Counted from the first letter of the stretch, positions 8,054 to 18,340 are shown. The stretch: 41,464 nucleotides of DNA from an uncultured Clostridia bacterium (GCA_947589405.1 CANQBT010000003.1:1-41464); one strand, 5' to 3'. Notes: a model not told the origin generated them from the sequence alone. Numbers and translations: made by a program.

Positions 8054-11000
8054 TTATTTATATGGCACGGTTTCGGAATAAACCGTTTTGCCGTCAACAG
8101 TCACAACATAAGGCGTTACGCTTATGTCTGCGCCTTCCGGAATATCCGTAACAGTAAATGCATATTCATATTGCTTATTGAGCTGATCAGGAGTTACGGA
8201 AGTATCTGAAATACGCTTATAAACCTTGTTATTGGCTTCTCCTGCCTTTGCAACGGCTCTTGTGACCTTCTTGCCGTTTGACTCAAATACAAAACCTGCT
8301 TCCTTGTAATTAAGGTCCTTTACGCCGGCTACGAATACCACGCTGCCATCGGCCTTCTTTTCAGGGATCACATTTGACTTATGAGCATCGTCACCTGCGG
8401 GAGTCTGAGTTGTTCCCTCTGTTGAAGGCTCGGAAGCTCCGCTCTTAAGGTCGCTGATAATGCCGTTTACATACTTATCCCAGTACTCACATGGTACAGA
8501 AGTATCGAATGTGCCTTCTGTATTTCTGCCATAGCCTGTAAATTCTCCTGAATTGTTGATTATAAATTCTGCATTGCCCTTATCGTCTGTAATATACATA
8601 GACTTTGAAGGAGCCTGTACGGCTGAAGCAAGACCTAAGCCTGAAGCCTTTATCATTTTAGCCATATCTCCTGCCAGAGCAAAGCCGCCCAGCTTGGAGT
8701 GGTGAGTCTTTTCGCCATTGGCAAAGAGTCTGTATGCAAGCTCGGAAGAGCCGTTTGCACCGTCCTCCTTATAAGCCTGCTCATAAAGCTCCTTAGATAA
8801 TGTGTAAAGGTCTAAGCAAACAAGACCGTTTTCTTCAGCAACCTGCTTTGTAGCAATTACATATTCGTCATGACTTCCATGATGTGATGTAATATTTCCG
8901 TTTGAATCAAAGTACATTCTGGAAACAGGAGTTACCATAACAGGTGTTGCGCCTACAGCCTTAGCTGCGTCTACCATGTACTGTAAATACCACTTGAATG
9001 AACCGTCTCCTGCACCGTCAGCTGAAGGAGCTGTATAAGGATAGCTGCCTGACGCATCGGGAGTGCCTACGGGAACATATCTGTCCTGATAGCTCTCTGA
9101 GCTGTCATTATGGCCAAACTGTATCAACAGGTAATCACCTGCGACCATCTGATCCTTTATCTTGTCCATATATCTGTCGGAGCCATCGCTCTTTGTACCG
9201 TCTATAAATGTTCTGGTGCTTCTGCCGCCTTCGGCATAGTCCATTACCTCATACTTGCTGTTGTCCAGATAGTACTTGAGGAATTCGCCCCATGAGCCTT
9301 CGGGTCTGTTGGCACCGCTGTTGTTTATAGCCCCTGCTGAATAATCCTTTACTGTAGAATCGCCTGCAAGGAATACGGCAGCCTTGCCTGAAGGTCTTTC
9401 CGTATCTACGGAGCCTGAACCCTTTGTTATTTCCTTCTCTGTTGTAACAGACTTAGCCGTACCTGTGCTGCCGTAAATGGTAGCAGGAGTTACGGTAGCC
9501 TTTATGAATGAGCCTATCATATCATCGGTAAGCACGATACCGTTGTTGGCAGCAGCTGTTGTTGCCTTGAATACAGTTTCCTTACCGTCCTTTATAAGTG
9601 AATAAACTATCTTTGAAGCATCGTTTTCATCATTAGCGCCTAATGAATACTTAACTGTGAATGTATTGCCCGTTGCCGGCAGCAATACATCGCCGTCTGT
9701 TGAGAAATACGGATCTACAGTAAATTCTACAGGTAAGCTTTCCTCTGTGTAATATGTAGGATCCCATGCAAGATAAGCCTTAGCGTCAATACCTGCTGCG
9801 TCTGCATCGCTCATAACGCCTGTTACTCTTTTTGAAGTATCTACAGGAGTACCGTCAGCATTTACTGTGCCGTATTCCTTGAACTTAGCCGCCGTAGGCT
9901 TAACACCGCTCATTTCTGTCCAGCCATCAGCTGTGATAGCGTCTGCATTATCCAAAGTAGTGTTGAGGAATGTAATATTGGAGCCTGCGTCCCAAGGTCT
10001 TCCGAAGAAGCCTGCTGCATGCTGCATACCTTCCTTATTTGTAACAGTACAAGCTCTGAAGAGATAGCCCATGTATCCCTCTGCTTCCTTATTGTTGGAA
10101 CGACCTGCTGTGATATAGCCGCCCATAGCTGTTTCAGAATAACCGCAGAAACGAAGCTCGCAGCCGTCAAATACTGCATTGCCTGAGCCGAATATGTAGT
10201 CTGTGTTGCCTTCTATTGTACAGTTCTTGTAATATGTGTGAGTTCCGTCACCCATGTAAAGGGTATCCTGTGAACCAAGGAATGTACAATCCTTAAGCTC
10301 AGCCTTGTCGCCTTCTATAACAAGAGCTGTTGCTCTCTCTGTAGCAGCCTTACTCTGAGCGTCTGTAGCATATGTTCTCTGAGGAAGAGAGCTTGAAGGA
10401 ATTACACCGTCAGCTATTTCTTCATCTGTTATATACTTGTTGAATGAAGCTTCAAATGTGATATTCTCAGCCTTGAAGCCAACAGCCGTATTCTTTACAT
10501 ATGTGGAAACGCCCCACTTGGCAGCTTCCATATCTCTTGAAAACTTATCAGCCGCATATTCTGCATTGTAATATCCGTCTGAGCCTACTGAATAGTACTT
10601 ATAGCCTATGCCGTAGTACCATGTAAGCTTGACCTCGCCATTGCCCTCCGGCTTAAGTGTAATGTAAGGAGTATCTATTATAAGCTGTTCTCTGTAAACG
10701 CCGGGAGCAATATGAATAGTAACTCTGTCAGCCTCTGACTTAGGATCAATGACCTTAGCGGCTGCAATTGCTTCCTTCATTGTAGCATAGTTATTTGTCT
10801 TGCCTGCTACGCCTACATATATATCCTTAACGCTTGTGTCTACCTGAGGTGCGGGCGGATTGTCCAATGCGAAGAGTATATCTTCTGTTACGTCCTTGCC
10901 TGCAACTGCTATATGAGCCATAGTATGATAGCCCTCAGCCGTTGCCTTTACCTCATAATTACCGTCTCTTAAGCTTACTGAATATGTGCTGCCTGAAACT

Positions 11001-12292
11001 GTTGCAGGATATTCATATCCGTCTGCCATATTCACAAGCTTCATTTCAGTAACATTGGCTCCGCCAAGTATATTGCCCTTTACGCTATGCATAGCCTTAA
11101 GAGCAACAGTAATATCCTGAACTATATCCTTGTTGTCGTTAAATACGGCGCCTTCTGTTATCTCATAGTCGTTAACGCCTGTAAGCTCAGCCGTATATGC
11201 AATATCAGGCTCCAACACAGCGCTGAAGGAGGTGCCTGTCATTGTTGCATCTACATCGTCAGCCATTTCATCGGGATCTCCCTTGAACGTAACAGCCAGC
11301 TTTGATACGTCATAGTCGGCTGCAAAGCCCTTTACTGAGCCTGATACCTTATATGTAGACTTAGGTTCAACGACCATATTCTGTACCTTGCCTGTTGTTA
11401 TTTCTTCAGGTTCAACGCTGAACTTTCTTGTAGCGTTTGTAAAGCCGTAGCCTATTGCTCCTGACATAACGGCAGTATAGCTGTAGCCGGGAGTAAGTGA
11501 AACCGTATATGTATCGCCTGTAACAACAGCCGCTGTAACACCGCCTGTAGCGTCGTTCTTAAAGCTGATAGTATAGTCTGATACGGGATTGCCTGCCTTG
11601 TCTACAGTACCTGTGACCGTAACGGGAGGTGTGGCAACTATTCTGTTTATAATAGGCTTGCCGCCTGCAGCATTGTACCATATCTTTGCAGTACAGTCCT
11701 CAGCTGCTATGAACTTAGCAATGCCGGAATCTCCGCCTGAGAAAACCACTTCTTCATTCTGTGAGCCGGCAGTAAATTCAAGTATACAGTCAACAGAGTT
11801 GGAACAGCCTGTGTATACCTTTATCTCAGTTCCTGCCTTGACTCCTTCTATTTCAACATATCTTCTGTTTTCTCCGCCTGTACCGTTGGCATACCACATA
11901 CCGTCGGCAGTATAGCCGTCAGGATAACCAAAAATGGCATCTCCGTTGGTGCCGTAGGATCTTATTCCGTCGGCGCCTGCATAGAACAGACGATCGTTCT
12001 TAAGAGTATTTACCTTAAGACCCTCGCCAAAGTCGTATGTGCCGTCGGCAAGGAATTTACCCTTGTCGCCGCTGGCTGCATCGCCTACGGCTTCAAATGC
12101 ATCTAAAAATGTACGTGTAATAACATTGGTGTAGAGCTCGCCCTCCTGGACAACTCCACCGAAGTCCCATACCTTTATGGGACCGCCTGTAGGCTCTTCA
12201 GCCTGTGTGTATACTACATTTGCAAACATTGCGCTTACAAGCATTACAAATGACAGAACACGGCTTATGAGCCTTTTAGAGCTTTTTGTCAT
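8054..12292 (-). CDS. Secreted multidomain pectin esterase: carboxypeptidase-regulatory-like repeats, pectinesterase domain, SGNH/rhamnogalacturonan-acetylesterase-like domain
   Basis: Signal peptide; pectinesterase motifs GSQDTLY, TDYIFGSGNAVFDGCEL, GRPWDAG; SGNH motifs VFLAGDSTVKDY, LIQFGHNDSS; VTGTVDKAG/VKGNILGG-type beta repeats. Confidence 0.9.
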   Translation of the reverse strand: MTKSSKRLISRVLSFVMLVSAMFANVVYTQAEEPTGGPIKVWDFGGVVQEGELYTNVITRTFLDAFEAVGDAASGDKGKFLADGTYDFGEGLKVNTLKNDRLFYAGADGIRSYGTNGDAIFGYPDGYTADGMWYANGTGGENRRYVEIEGVKAGTEIKVYTGCSNSVDCILEFTAGSQNEEVVFSGGDSGIAKFIAAEDCTAKIWYNAAGGKPIINRIVATPPVTVTGTVDKAGNPVSDYTISFKNDATGGVTAAVVTGDTYTVSLTPGYSYTAVMSGAIGYGFTNATRKFSVEPEEITTGKVQNMVVEPKSTYKVSGSVKGFAADYDVSKLAVTFKGDPDEMADDVDATMTGTSFSAVLEPDIAYTAELTGVNDYEITEGAVFNDNKDIVQDITVALKAMHSVKGNILGGANVTEMKLVNMADGYEYPATVSGSTYSVSLRDGNYEVKATAEGYHTMAHIAVAGKDVTEDILFALDNPPAPQVDTSVKDIYVGVAGKTNNYATMKEAIAAAKVIDPKSEADRVTIHIAPGVYREQLIIDTPYITLKPEGNGEVKLTWYYGIGYKYYSVGSDGYYNAEYAADKFSRDMEAAKWGVSTYVKNTAVGFKAENITFEASFNKYITDEEIADGVIPSSSLPQRTYATDAQSKAATERATALVIEGDKAELKDCTFLGSQDTLYMGDGTHTYYKNCTIEGNTDYIFGSGNAVFDGCELRFCGYSETAMGGYITAGRSNNKEAEGYMGYLFRACTVTNKEGMQHAAGFFGRPWDAGSNITFLNTTLDNADAITADGWTEMSGVKPTAAKFKEYGTVNADGTPVDTSKRVTGVMSDADAAGIDAKAYLAWDPTYYTEESLPVEFTVDPYFSTDGDVLLPATGNTFTVKYSLGANDENDASKIVYSLIKDGKETVFKATTAAANNGIVLTDDMIGSFIKATVTPATIYGSTGTAKSVTTEKEITKGSGSVDTERPSGKAAVFLAGDSTVKDYSAGAINNSGANRPEGSWGEFLKYYLDNSKYEVMDYAEGGRSTRTFIDGTKSDGSDRYMDKIKDQMVAGDYLLIQFGHNDSSESYQDRYVPVGTPDASGSYPYTAPSADGAGDGSFKWYLQYMVDAAKAVGATPVMVTPVSRMYFDSNGNITSHHGSHDEYVIATKQVAEENGLVCLDLYTLSKELYEQAYKEDGANGSSELAYRLFANGEKTHHSKLGGFALAGDMAKMIKASGLGLASAVQAPSKSMYITDDKGNAEFIINNSGEFTGYGRNTEGTFDTSVPCEYWDKYVNGIISDLKSGASEPSTEGTTQTPAGDDAHKSNVIPEKKADGSVVFVAGVKDLNYKEAGFVFESNGKKVTRAVAKAGEANNKVYKRISDTSVTPDQLNKQYEYAFTVTDIPEGADISVTPYVVTVDGKTVYSETVPYK

Positions 12293-12356
12293 AAAAACTT
12301 CCTCCTTTTATATTTTTGATCTTGCTATATATCCCTTTGGATATATTCGGTGTATA

Positions 12357-12414
12357 CACTATAATTTTATCAAAATTCATAGTGCAAAGTCAACTATGAC
12401 ACGATGTCATGGTT
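12357..12414. promoter_or_regulatory. Divergent promoter region with two inverted repeats; probable minus-strand -35 TTGACT (12388-12393) and -10 TAAAAT (12364-12369)
   Basis: Dyad 1 CACTAT-AATTTT...AAAATT-C-ATAGTG (12357-12384). Dyad 2 AAC-T-ATGACA-CGA-TGTCAT-G-GTT (12392-12414). Lies between the esterase gene and a MerR gene. Confidence 0.55.
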
Positions 12415-12503
12415 AATAAAGTTTTTTACAAAATTTTGTGCAGTTTTTTTGTATTTTATGTTAAAATCAGTTTATAGAAACAATAAAGACAGGAGATACG
12501 GAT

Positions 12504-13361
12504 ATGAGATACCTTACAAGCGATCTGGCAAAGCTTCTGGGAGTTACCCCAAACACCATAAGGCGATATGAAAAAAGCGGCTTCCTAAAGCCCGGAAGAG
12601 ATGTTTCAAACTACAGATGGTACGAAAGCAGAGATATAGACAGAGCCGCAATGGTTCGGCTATATATCAAGTGCGGCTTTTCCCATAAAGAAATAAGAGC
12701 CATGATGAACGGCGAAAGCGACGATATTAAAAAAATATGCTCAGATAAGCTTAATGAAATGGACAGTCAGATAGAAAGACTTACAAGACTCAGACATTGG
12801 CTCAAGGACAATATACAGCTTATGGATACCGTAAAGGAGCTTAAGGACAGCTATATCTTTATGAAATGCCCCGCTCTTATATACACCGTTTACAATATAG
12901 ACGACAACATTCTGAAGGAAAGAGAAAGGCTTGTGACCTTGAACAACTTTATGTACAGGGCTTCGGAGGTGCAGCTTATCAATCTGTTCCGTTTTGAGGA
13001 TATTAAAAGAGGAGTGTTTTCTCCCCATACCGGCTGGGCATTCAAGGAAATGGATATTGAAAAGCTCCACATGGAAGAAGTTATACGCAACAACAAATAT
13101 ATAGAATATTATCCAAGCAGAGAAAGTCTTTACTGGTCCGTAGAGATACCCGCAGAGGATATTGACAATGGCTCAAAGGCAAACGCCATAAGGACGGAGG
13201 CATTCATGAAGGCTAAGAAATATGCGGAATCAAGAGGCTATTGCATTGACGGAGATATTGCAGAGATAATAGTGAATATATTCGGCAGCAATCTAAATCT
13301 TCTGGAGGGCATTCCCGTTGAGAAAATAAACAAAGACCCTTCTGTTCAAAAAAAGTTTTAA
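12504..13361 (+). CDS. MerR family transcriptional regulator
   Basis: N-terminal MRYLTSDLAKLLGVTPNTIRRYEKSGFLKPGRDVSNYRWYESRDIDR, then coiled-coil and an effector-like C-terminal domain. Confidence 0.92.
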   Translation: MRYLTSDLAKLLGVTPNTIRRYEKSGFLKPGRDVSNYRWYESRDIDRAAMVRLYIKCGFSHKEIRAMMNGESDDIKKICSDKLNEMDSQIERLTRLRHWLKDNIQLMDTVKELKDSYIFMKCPALIYTVYNIDDNILKERERLVTLNNFMYRASEVQLINLFRFEDIKRGVFSPHTGWAFKEMDIEKLHMEEVIRNNKYIEYYPSRESLYWSVEIPAEDIDNGSKANAIRTEAFMKAKKYAESRGYCIDGDIAEIIVNIFGSNLNLLEGIPVEKINKDPSVQKKF

Positions 13362-13370
13362 ATTTTCCTC

Positions 13371-13399
13371 TTTACAAATATATATTGCTGTGTTATACT
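13371..13399 (+). promoter_or_regulatory. Predicted sigma-A promoter of the trp leader
   Basis: TTTACA - 17 nt - TATACT, just upstream of the T-box leader. Confidence 0.65.
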
Positions 13400-13421
13400 C
13401 TATTTAATTTAAAACTAATGT

Positions 13422-13644
13422 CGATGATTAAGAGTAGTAGCCTTAAGACAATGCTTCAGAGAGCCGTCGGTCGGTGCAAGACGGTGCAGGCGCTTTTGGT
13501 GAATGGACTTATGAGACCTGCGGTGAAATAACAGTAGCCGGCAGCGGGTTCTCCCGTTACAGAGACAGGATATGATCGTATCTGCGAATTGGTGGCTTTT
13601 TTGGTTATTTATGACTTTGTCCAATGCGGGCAAAGTCTTTTTTT
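13422..13644 (+). promoter_or_regulatory. T-box leader (Trp specifier UGG) with terminator, upstream of trp operon
   Basis: AAGAGTAGTA, CAGAGAGC, GGTGCAAGACGGTGCAGG, GAA-TGG-ACTTATGAGACC (candidate specifier 13504-13506), GCGGGTTCTCCCGTTACAGAG, ATTGGTGGC; terminator GACTTTGTCC-AATGC-GGGCAAAGTC-T7. Confidence 0.88.
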
Positions 13645-13680
13645 GTAAAAAGGAACAGGGTCGTTTGTGTGGGTATATAC

Positions 13681-13774
13681 GAGAAATTCTATGAATTTCT
13701 CGGCGGGCGATCGATGATCGCCCCTACGGAGCAAGGCAAAACCTACGTGTAGGGGCATGCATTGCACGCCCGGC
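13681..13774. repeat. Second modular inverted repeat family, located between trp T-box terminator and trpE
   Basis: Hairpin GAGAAATTC-TAT-GAATTTCTC, then inverted modules GGCGGGCGATCGATGATCGCCCCTAC (13702-13727) and, on the opposite strand, GCCGGGCGTGCAATGCATGCCCCTAC (13749-13774). Confidence 0.75.
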
Positions 13775-13806
13775 TAAGACAACTAATATGAACAGGAGGT
13801 AATACA

Positions 13807-15198
13807 ATGACAAACCTAAAGACATTCGTAAGAGAATTTTCAGGCGATACGGAAACGCCTATCACTCTTTTTTATAAATATGTAGGAGATGAAAAGGGCT
13901 TTTTGCTTGAGAGCAGAGGAGAGGGCAAGACCAACTTTTCCGTAATGGGTAAGGACCCAAGAGCGGTGCTTTACGGCAACGATGTACTTACAATAGAGGA
14001 AAAGGGCAAGGAGCCGATACAATGCAAGGGCAGACTTTTGGACAGCGTAAGGGAATATATACACAGCTTCAATGTGGAAACCGATCTGGATATGGACTTT
14101 ATAGGCGGTGCAGTAGGCGCCGTAGGCTATGATGTCATAAGGCAGTATGAGAAAATACCCGATGAGAACAAGGAAGTAGTGGATACCCCTACAGTTCATC
14201 TTATGGTGTTTGACGAATTTATAGTATATGACCACCTTCACGACAGAATAAAGCTTATAGTGCTTGCCGATCCCAACGACAGTAAAAATGCCGAAAAAAT
14301 ATTGGACAGAATGGAAAAGGAGGTAAAGTCCTCCGTTCCTGCCGAGCACTATGCCATAAAGGAGCCTGAGCCTATAAGGTTTACGTCAAATATGACTCAG
14401 GAAAAATACGAGAGCATAGTCAAAAAGGCAAAGCAGTATATATACGAGGGAGATATTTTCCAGGTAGTGCTTTCGCAAAGGCTTACTGCCCAAACAAAGC
14501 AAAAGCCCATAGATCTGTACAGAAGGCTGAGGGCTATAAATCCTTCACCCTATCTTTTCTTTTTCAACTTCGGCACATATCATGTGGCAGGCTCTTCACC
14601 TGAAATGCTTGTTGAGGTAACGGGAGATACGGTAAGGACCTGTCCAATAGCAGGTACAAGAAAAAGAGGCAAGGACATAAAGGAGGATCTGGCTCTTGCG
14701 GAAAGTCTTTTGGCAGATCCTAAGGAAAGGGCAGAGCATATTATGCTTGTGGACCTTGCCAGAAACGATATGGGACGTGTTGCAGAAATAGGCAGCGTAA
14801 ATGTAAAGGAATTTATGCAGGTACATTACTATTCTCACGTTATGCATCTTGTATCTCTTGTAGAAGGCACAAAGAGAGAAAATATGGACAGCTTTGACGT
14901 GCTTTCCACATTCCTTCCCGCAGGTACTCTTTCGGGAGCGCCTAAAATAAGGGCTATGGAAATAATAGAAGAGCTGGAGGAGGAAAGACGAGGGCTTTAC
15001 GGCGGAGCGGCAGGATATTTCAGCTTTAACGGAAATATGGATATGTGCATTGCCATAAGGACAATGGTAATAAAGGACGGAAAGGTCTATATGCAGGCAG
15101 GCGCAGGCATAGTGGCCGATTCCGTTCCAACTATGGAATATGAGGAAAGCCATAATAAAGTAAGGGCTCTTGTAAAGACTATAGGAGGCGAGGTATAA
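13807..15198 (+). CDS. trpE: Anthranilate synthase component I
   Basis: Chorismate-binding signatures IFQVVLSQRL, GSSPEMLVEV, PIAGTRKRG, LARNDMGRV, SGAPKIRAMEII. Confidence 0.97.
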   Translation: MTNLKTFVREFSGDTETPITLFYKYVGDEKGFLLESRGEGKTNFSVMGKDPRAVLYGNDVLTIEEKGKEPIQCKGRLLDSVREYIHSFNVETDLDMDFIGGAVGAVGYDVIRQYEKIPDENKEVVDTPTVHLMVFDEFIVYDHLHDRIKLIVLADPNDSKNAEKILDRMEKEVKSSVPAEHYAIKEPEPIRFTSNMTQEKYESIVKKAKQYIYEGDIFQVVLSQRLTAQTKQKPIDLYRRLRAINPSPYLFFFNFGTYHVAGSSPEMLVEVTGDTVRTCPIAGTRKRGKDIKEDLALAESLLADPKERAEHIMLVDLARNDMGRVAEIGSVNVKEFMQVHYYSHVMHLVSLVEGTKRENMDSFDVLSTFLPAGTLSGAPKIRAMEIIEELEEERRGLYGGAAGYFSFNGNMDMCIAIRTMVIKDGKVYMQAGAGIVADSVPTMEYEESHNKVRALVKTIGGEV

Positions 15199-15764
15199 TG
15201 GTAGTTCTGGTAGACAATTACGACAGCTTTACATTTAATCTGTATCAGTATATAGGAGAATTCGACAGAGATATAAGGGTATTTCGCAATGACGAAATAG
15301 ACGGCAGCACGATACTTGAAATGAAGCCTGACAGAGTTGTCATATCTCCGGGTCCCAAAACTCCTGAGGAAGCAGGAAACTGCATAGAGATAATAAAGAC
15401 CGTAGGCGGAAAGATACCTATTTTAGGTGTATGTCTTGGGCACCAGTCCATAGCCGTTGCCTATGGCGCTATTGTAAGCAATGCAAAGGAGCTTTTTCAC
15501 GGCAAAAGCTCTCTTATGGCTCACAACGGAAAGGGCATATTTGAAAACTGCCCTAACCCTATGGAGGTTGCACGCTATCACAGTCTTTCGGTAAAGGAGG
15601 ATACCGTTCCCGACTACCTTGAGATCACGGCTAAGGCCGAAGGCGAGATAATGGCAATAAAGCACAGGGAATACGATGTTGTGGGACTTCAGTTCCACCC
15701 TGAGAGCATAAACACTCCTCAGGGCATGCAGATAATAAAGAACTTTATATCAGGCAAATATTAG
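15198..15764 (+). CDS. trpG: Anthranilate synthase component II (glutamine amidotransferase)
   Basis: VLVDNYDSFTFNLYQY, SPGPKTPEEAG, GVCLGHQSIA, LQFHPESI; 188 aa, ends before any TrpD domain. Confidence 0.97.
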   Translation: MVVLVDNYDSFTFNLYQYIGEFDRDIRVFRNDEIDGSTILEMKPDRVVISPGPKTPEEAGNCIEIIKTVGGKIPILGVCLGHQSIAVAYGAIVSNAKELFHGKSSLMAHNGKGIFENCPNPMEVARYHSLSVKEDTVPDYLEITAKAEGEIMAIKHREYDVVGLQFHPESINTPQGMQIIKNFISGKY

Positions 15765-15773
15765 GAGGCTGTT

Positions 15774-16550
15774 ATGATACTTGACGATATAGTTGCAAAA
15801 AAGAAAATAACTCTTAAAGAAAAGCCCTATAAATTCGACGGAAAAAGGCTGTGCCAAGCTATGGAAAAGCCTGTGCCCTCCTTCTATGACGCTCTCAATA
15901 AAAAGGGGCTGTCCATAATAGGCGAGGTCAAAAAGGCTTCACCCTCAAGAGGACTCATAAAGCCGAACTTTGATCCTGTTGCCATAGCAAAGGAATACGA
16001 AGGCTCGGTAGACGCCATATCCGTGCTTACGGAGGAGGACTTTTTTATGGGAAGTCCCGAATATCTCAGGGCAATACACGAGGAAGTGAAGCTGCCTTTG
16101 CTGAGAAAGGATTTTGTAATAGATACATCTCAGATATTTGAAGCAAGAGAGCTTGGAGCGTCCTCTGTACTCCTTATAGCCGCCATACTCAATGAAAAGG
16201 ATATACTTTACAGATTCATACGCATTGCAAGAGAGGTAGGGCTTGAACCTCTTGTGGAAACACACAATGAGGAAGAAATTGACCTTGCACTTAGCGCAGG
16301 AGCTGATATAATAGGTATAAACAACAGAAATCTTAAGGACTTTTCCGAAGATATATATACTACGGTAAGACTTAGGGAGCTTGTGCCTGACCACAAGGTG
16401 GTAGTAAGCGAAAGCTCTATACATACGGCTGAGGATATAAAAATATTGAAAAGTGCCGGTGTAAGCGGAGTGCTTGTAGGCGAAAGCTTTATGAAAAGCG
16501 GCAATATAGCCCAAAAGGCAAAGGAGTTCAGAGATGCCTATGGATATTAA
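15774..16550 (+). CDS. trpC: Indole-3-glycerol phosphate synthase
   Basis: IIGEVKKASPSRGLI, LLRKDFVID, IIGINNRNL, VSESSIHTAED. Confidence 0.97.
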   Translation: MILDDIVAKKKITLKEKPYKFDGKRLCQAMEKPVPSFYDALNKKGLSIIGEVKKASPSRGLIKPNFDPVAIAKEYEGSVDAISVLTEEDFFMGSPEYLRAIHEEVKLPLLRKDFVIDTSQIFEARELGASSVLLIAAILNEKDILYRFIRIAREVGLEPLVETHNEEEIDLALSAGADIIGINNRNLKDFSEDIYTTVRLRELVPDHKVVVSESSIHTAEDIKILKSAGVSGVLVGESFMKSGNIAQKAKEFRDAYGY

Positions 16551-17166
16551 GATATGCGGACTCCAAAGACCTGTTGACGCAGAGTATATAAGCGAGTTTG
16601 AGGAAATAAAGTATGCAGGCTTTATATTCTTTGATAGGAGCAGAAGAAATGTAACTGTGGACAGGGTATTGGAGATAAAGAAAAAACTCAGATCTGATAT
16701 AAAAACAGTAGGAGTATTTGCAGAATATGAGATCGATGATATAATAGACATTGTTGACAGGGCAGGCTTTGATATATGCCAGCTTCATTCCGATGAAACA
16801 AATGAAGACTGCGGCAGAATACAGATACCCGTATGGAAGTCAATACCTATGAAGGACAGCTCAAGTCTTGAAAGGGCAAAACTGTACACAAATGTGCAGG
16901 GCTTTGTGCTGGATTCCGACAGCGGAAACAAAAGAGGCGGCGTTGGCAAAAGCTTTGACTGGGATATTGCCGAAAGCTTTTCGCAAAAGTACTTTACGGT
17001 ACTTGCGGGAGGGATAAGCGCAGAAAATATAATCAACGCTTACAATACGGTACAGCCCAATGTTGTGGACCTCAGCTCCTCCGTTGAGGAAAACGGCTAT
17101 AAAAGCTATGATAAAATAAAGGAATTAATATATACTGTAAGAAAGGAAGACGGATATGGAATTTAA
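16534..17166 (+). CDS. trpF: Phosphoribosylanthranilate isomerase
   Basis: [46 protein letters not shown]. Confidence 0.95.
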   Translation: MPMDIKICGLQRPVDAEYISEFEEIKYAGFIFFDRSRRNVTVDRVLEIKKKLRSDIKTVGVFAEYEIDDIIDIVDRAGFDICQLHSDETNEDCGRIQIPVWKSIPMKDSSSLERAKLYTNVQGFVLDSDSGNKRGGVGKSFDWDIAESFSQKYFTVLAGGISAENIINAYNTVQPNVVDLSSSVEENGYKSYDKIKELIYTVRKEDGYGI

Positions 17167-18340
17167 TAAGGACTTCGGCGTTTTCGGCGGTCAGTTCGTG
17201 CCGGAAACACTTATGAACGTATTGAAGGTGCTTGAAAAGGAGTTTAAGGAATACTGCTACTCCGATGAATTTAAAAGGGATTATATGTACTACATGAAGC
17301 AGTATGTAGGCAGACCCTCTGTGCTCTACTATGCGGAAAGACTTACAAAGGCTCTCGGCGGCGCCAAGATATATCTCAAGAGAGAGGATCTTAACCACAC
17401 AGGTGCACACAAGATAAACAATGCCATTGCTCAGGCTCTTCTTGCAAAGAAAATGGGCAAAACAAAGGTCATCGCCGAAACAGGCGCAGGTCAGCACGGC
17501 GTTGCGACTGCTACCGTAGCGGCTCTTTTCGATATGGAATGCCGTGTGTTCATGGGCGTTGAGGATATAGAAAGACAGAAGCTCAACGTTTTCAGAATGG
17601 AGCTTTTAGGCGCAAAGGTAGTGCCTGTAACAAGCGGCACAGGTACCCTTAAGGACGCAACCAACGAAGCTATAAGAACATGGGTAGCCGAAGCAGAGGA
17701 CACATTTTATATTTTAGGCTCTGCCGTAGGTCCTCACCCATATCCTACTATGGTAAGGGAATTTCAGAAGATAATCGGTCAGGAAACAAGAAAGCAGATG
17801 CTTGAAATGGAAGGCAGACTTCCGAATAAGGTATATGCCTGTGTAGGCGGCGGCAGCAACTCTATAGGTATGTTCTATCCCTTTATAGAGGATAAGGACG
17901 TAGAGCTTATAGGCGTTGAAGCAGCAGGACACGGTATTGAAACAGGCGAGCATGCGTCAGGCTTTGCTCCCGATGCCAGAATAGGCGTTCTGCACGGTAT
18001 GAAAACATATCTCCTTCAGGACGATGACGGACAGATAAAGACTGCCTATTCCATAAGCGCAGGTCTGGACTATCCCGGCGTAGGTCCCGAGCATGCCTAT
18101 CTTCACGACATAGGCAGAGTAAAGTATACCTCTATAAAGGACGACGAGTCTATAGACGCTTTTAGGACCCTTTGTAAATACGAGGGTATAATGCCGGCTA
18201 TAGAAAGCTCTCACGCTCTTGCGGAAGCCATGAAGGACGCTCCCAATATGGATAAGGACGATATAATAGTCGTATGTCTTTCAGGCAGAGGTGACAAGGA
18301 CGTAAATACTGTTGCCAAGTATCTTGGAAAGGAGATTTAA
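17156..18340 (+). CDS. trpB: Tryptophan synthase beta chain
   Basis: [52 protein letters not shown]. Confidence 0.98.
   Translation: MEFNKDFGVFGGQFVPETLMNVLKVLEKEFKEYCYSDEFKRDYMYYMKQYVGRPSVLYYAERLTKALGGAKIYLKREDLNHTGAHKINNAIAQALLAKKMGKTKVIAETGAGQHGVATATVAALFDMECRVFMGVEDIERQKLNVFRMELLGAKVVPVTSGTGTLKDATNEAIRTWVAEAEDTFYILGSAVGPHPYPTMVREFQKIIGQETRKQMLEMEGRLPNKVYACVGGGSNSIGMFYPFIEDKDVELIGVEAAGHGIETGEHASGFAPDARIGVLHGMKTYLLQDDDGQIKTAYSISAGLDYPGVGPEHAYLHDIGRVKYTSIKDDESIDAFRTLCKYEGIMPAIESSHALAEAMKDAPNMDKDDIIVVCLSGRGDKDVNTVAKYLGKEI

Noticed and set aside
13415-13633. 72-aa minus-strand ORF in the trp leader
   Set aside because: Lies opposite the T-box RNA; explained by the structured leader.
15945-16751. 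268-aa minus-strand ORF opposite trpC/trpF
   Set aside because: Shadow ORF on the opposite strand of well-supported trp genes, with Tyr/Ser-rich nonsense composition.
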